A stretch of DNA of 10,495 nucleotides from an uncultured Bacteroidales bacterium. Its GTDB lineage: Bacteria > Bacteroidota > Bacteroidia > Bacteroidales > UBA932. This document shows positions 9,301 through 10,495 of the stretch, one piece after another (the first letter of the stretch is position 1; every line of letters starts with the position of its first letter). Under the pieces are notes generated by a model. The model was given only the letters and a program-made list of their open reading frames with translations. It ran no database searches and was not told the origin of the DNA. Where the stretch lies: assembly GCA_946062035.1 (NCBI GenBank), contig CAMGTS010000026.1:1-10495 (forward strand), read 5' to 3'. A program made the position numbers and the translations under genes.

Positions 9301-9557
9301 TCGCCAAAATGAGGCAGATAAAGGTTGACCCGAATTCTTCCTATGACGGAACGACTTTGAATACGGTTACAAAATGGAGCGACGTATCATCTTATGGAGC
9401 GGATGTCGTCCTCAACGCCCACTTCTTCAGAATAGGATTTCCTGTGGCTGTCGGAGTACGATATGCAAGAAGAAATGATGTCAGTGACGCATACGGCAGA
9501 TCCATATACGATAACAAAGACTATTTCGGACTGATTCTAACTTTCAACTTCAGATAA
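6363..9557 (+). CDS. Exported HEXXH metallopeptidase-like / TolB-like propeller / outer-membrane barrel protein
   Basis: A 1064-residue protein. Residues 1-29 form a signal peptide (charged start, hydrophobic 11-24, likely cut after ANG before Q30). The mature N-terminus, IGTDAASVKWNSVESKNFTV, recalls a conserved Bacteroidota family often labelled TolB-like or hypothetical. At 142-146 lies HEGRH, a HEXXH zinc motif, followed by E184 in WLLEGDAVVAET, spaced like the third ligand of gluzincin (MA clan) peptidases. Residues about 335-630 show recurring short beta-rich units (hydrophobic strand, SG or NG turn, strand), read as a beta-propeller. From about 700 the sequence has alternating aromatic and glycine-rich strands (YSQNNLGTT, FSYSGWYPVLEVGAHF, YGLI-type end FGLILTFNFR), as in surface-antigen barrels. 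Inferred site: outer membrane, enzyme domain in the periplasm. The stop is doubled (TAATAA). pnuC follows by 10 nt, so the two are probably co-transcribed. Its substrate is unknown. Confidence 0.82.
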   Translation: MDFVYSQKFKALTVIAFVAFFLFAGRANGQYYNIGTDAASVKWNSVESKNFTVIYPQDKSSEKINYKRAARYLDIMEDRYGIHSDSVLFNYGLSRRFPLVLHTRNAASNGMTVWAPRQIDLFGVPTPDILYPQNWDTQLALHEGRHAWQIAHFNRGFFKVLYWFFGDQFTGGASGIYPSRWLLEGDAVVAETEMSKTGRGRSGEFINSIIRTSRTQDNRKLTWDRLRLGSVKHYNLGPYSLGYAINAMARHNSGDYDLTHKILNYEPMHFMSANVLASAFEDFSGKSHRDYVNNEGLAEFIKLNTNKKLDEFIRTRHPELTSADAPDIAGSIRRFGVTHGYYTELSSIQVLGKDSVIALINGYGSTPCIALLIYDATGGRFTVKNIRTMSSGVNRITVHEGHVLWSELVRDVRWEGVTRSYIFALNIKSGKVRRLDLSGENLYRPTVYGKKLYTVEYKSDSESSFINVYDLEAALNCNGKTLASENSVECKGQVTEIAVDGESLYYTMIENEGLSLHKISDFHGNKHSAVQMKNIMTEQVAESEYCSVRELSAVNGNLFFITDYFGGQRLCKYLPKTRDITIVAVGDDIKSYCINGYDSTAMTAYISEFENSGGTFVRKKDLLDIVVDSSYRFRYPLADELSRQFSDRQKEIKGDNTKALEFADNAFIENLSSNVPQLAAKYNEKRYSKTGHLFKIHSWAPFYADISGASSANTDEMYVEGKLGATIYSQNNLGTTRAMVGYSYERPEFVGNGRKNLHGAHARFSYSGWYPVLEVGAHFNDEEMYDTDKHSFRAYASAYIPFQFNSRGWLRGITPQIMWDYRNDEEIIVPIENSPGNYMLSQTDRNRITGTLGAYCTLPTSQAGIYPRLGIGGVVTAGFNPAGGENFGSIYSGRLYGYIPGIGFNQSVRLTAGYQFQDIDGHKYWLDNLLALPRGYTEDMYGKHYFKASVDYAIPIYLGDVSLGCFAYLKRLDVIPFVDFAKMRQIKVDPNSSYDGTTLNTVTKWSDVSSYGADVVLNAHFFRIGFPVAVGVRYARRNDVSDAYGRSIYDNKDYFGLILTFNFR

Positions 9558-9567
9558 TAAGCAAGAC

Positions 9568-10290
9568 ATGAGGTTCATTAGCAAAAACACACTTGCCCCA
9601 TTCGACTGGTTTATCATTCTTGGCAGCATCGCTTTTTATATCATCTACTATGTCTTGGTCAGGCTCGGGATTAATCCGGAATTCAGCCTGCTCGGAGCCA
9701 TTGCGGGAGTTTCGGGCTTAGTGTGCAATGTGCTTTGCGCCAAACGAAATATTCTTAACTACCTGTTCGGAGTGATAAACGTAAGCCTCTACGCTTGGAT
9801 TTCATGGCAGAACCGCATATATGGAGATGTTGTCCTGAACGCATTGTATTACCTTCCGATGCAGTTTATAGGGTTCTTTTCTTGGCTCAGACGACCGGAA
9901 GCGGCAAGCGGAGACGAAACCTCAGAAAAGGTTTCTGTCGTGAAAAGCAGACGGCTATCAACGAAAAACAGAATTCTGTTGTTGCTCGGAAGCGCCGTAG
10001 CCGTTCTTGTAACAGGATGGATTCTCAAAAACTACACAAGCGATCCTCAACCATACAAGGATTCCGCTACAACGGTTCTCTCAATTATCGCAATGGCGCT
10101 TATGGTAATGGCGTTTATGGAGCAGTGGTGGCTTTGGATTTTCGTGAACGTGCTTGGGCTGGTCATGTGGGTAGCTGTTTTCGCAAAGGGAGGAGAAAGC
10201 AGTGCGGAGATGGTTATAATGTGGCTTTTCTATCTGATTAACTCCATCAACGGTTATATGGTGTGGTCCAAGGCTTCCCGTTCGCAATAG
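9568..10290 (+). CDS. pnuC: PnuC-family nicotinamide riboside / vitamin transporter
   Basis: A 240-residue membrane protein with about seven to eight hydrophobic segments. Diagnostic stretches are NYLFGVINVSLYAWISWQNR (64-83) continuing into IYGDVVLNALYYLPMQFIGFFSWLR (84-108), a PnuC-type core, and later STTVLS-like DSATTVLSIIAMALM (165-179) with EQWWLWIFVNVLGLVMWV (185-202). A cytoplasmic-looking charged linker sits at about 108-135. PnuC proteins are facilitators that let nicotinamide riboside cross the inner membrane, coupled to phosphorylation inside; relatives carry thiamine (PnuT) or riboflavin (PnuX). No kinase, NadR, thiamine gene or TPP riboswitch is seen nearby, so the exact substrate is open. 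It starts 10 nt after the upstream gene's stop, without a Shine-Dalgarno sequence. Translation may depend on coupling with that gene. Confidence 0.9.
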   Translation: MRFISKNTLAPFDWFIILGSIAFYIIYYVLVRLGINPEFSLLGAIAGVSGLVCNVLCAKRNILNYLFGVINVSLYAWISWQNRIYGDVVLNALYYLPMQFIGFFSWLRRPEAASGDETSEKVSVVKSRRLSTKNRILLLLGSAVAVLVTGWILKNYTSDPQPYKDSATTVLSIIAMALMVMAFMEQWWLWIFVNVLGLVMWVAVFAKGGESSAEMVIMWLFYLINSINGYMVWSKASRSQ

Positions 10291-10297
10291 CGGGAGG
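10274..10297 (+). other. Inverted repeat spanning the pnuC stop codon
   Basis: CTTCCCG (10274-10280) and CGGGAGG (10291-10297) can pair over 7 bp with one T-G wobble around a 10-nt loop that contains the TAG stop. No T-tract follows directly (the next long T-run begins at 10327), so it is not a standard terminator, but it may protect the 3' end of the mRNA or assist termination. Confidence 0.4.
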
Positions 10298-10303
10298 TCT
10301 CTT

Positions 10304-10495
10304 CTCAGCAGAAAAATTGTCGGAACTTTTTTTGCCTTCGACTTTCGCTATATTTTGGCCTACGGCATATATAGCTCTGTCTCAGCAGAAAAATTGTCGG
10401 AACTTTTTTTTGCTTTCGACTTTCGCTATATTTTGGCCTGCGGCATATATAGCTCTGTCTCAGCAGAAAAATTGTCGGAACTTTTTTTTGCTTTC
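10304..10495. repeat. Tandem array, 77-78 nt unit, at least 2.5 copies, open at right edge
   Basis: The unit beginning CTCAGCAGAAAAATTGTCGG starts at 10304, 10381 and 10459. Copy 1 (77 nt) and copy 2 (78 nt) differ at three places only: T7 versus T8 in the T-run, C versus T at 10336, and A versus G at 10362. The visible 37 nt of copy 3 equal copy 2. Units abut with no spacers, so this is not CRISPR. Each unit can form two hairpins: GCAGAAAAA with TTTTTTTGC (10308-10335, one G-T wobble, 10-nt loop), and GCTATAT with ATATAGC (10347-10375) enclosing GCC-TAC-GGC. The A-to-G change lies in the small loop and leaves the stem intact. No open reading frame is evident. Its function is unknown. Confidence 0.93.

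Noticed and set aside
9541..9570. TPP or other riboswitch before pnuC
   Set aside because: Only 10 nt separate the stop of the preceding gene from the pnuC start, leaving no room for an aptamer, and no THI-box-like motif is seen upstream.
10304..10495. CRISPR array or integron attC array
   Set aside because: Repeats abut directly with no variable spacers, the 77-78 nt unit is too long for a CRISPR repeat, and I find no cas gene, no integrase and no paired RYYYAAC/GTTRRRY core sites with cassettes between.

Overview
The window looks like chromosomal core DNA from a Bacteroidota bacterium, probably of the order Bacteroidales. The evidence is: no Shine-Dalgarno-type leaders; -7 boxes of the Bacteroidota form TAnnTTTG upstream of several genes; an OlsF/Gls-type acyltransferase of the kind that makes amino-acid lipids; and a very large secreted protein whose N-terminus matches a conserved Bacteroidota outer-membrane family. 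I see no transposase, integrase, phage gene, tRNA, rRNA or CRISPR array.

Layout. (1) Bases 2-1375, plus strand: the 3' part of a fused O-acyl/N-acyltransferase, cut by the left edge. (2) Bases 1407-2379, minus strand: a two-gene unit, tadA (tRNA wobble adenosine deaminase) followed after 1 nt by a YqaA/DedA-like membrane protein, behind a -7 box lying almost on the tadA start codon. (3) Bases 2406-4562, minus strand: the groES-groEL chaperonin operon, complete with a promoter, a palindrome over the -33 box, a structured leader of about 110 nt and a clear intrinsic terminator. (4) Bases 4595-6286, minus strand: a Na+/phosphate cotransporter-family protein with a C-terminal PhoU-like domain, again with a perfect -7 box almost touching the start codon. 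(5) Bases 6363-10290, plus strand: a divergent two-gene unit, a 1064-residue exported protein (HEXXH metallopeptidase-like domain, beta-propeller-like middle, outer-membrane beta-barrel-like end) followed after 10 nt by a PnuC-family vitamin/nucleoside transporter. (6) Bases 10304-10495: a tandem array with a 77-78 nt unit that runs off the right edge.

Most genes are housekeeping: protein folding, tRNA modification, membrane lipid synthesis, phosphate and cofactor-precursor transport. The less explained parts are the right-edge repeat array, whose unit can fold into two hairpins, the palindromic possible operator on the groESL promoter in the absence of CIRCE, the pair of promoters that predict leaderless or near-leaderless mRNAs, and the three-part exported metallopeptidase-like/barrel protein coupled to pnuC. 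None of these amounts to a proven new system; the repeat array is the best candidate for undescribed biology, but only two full units are visible.
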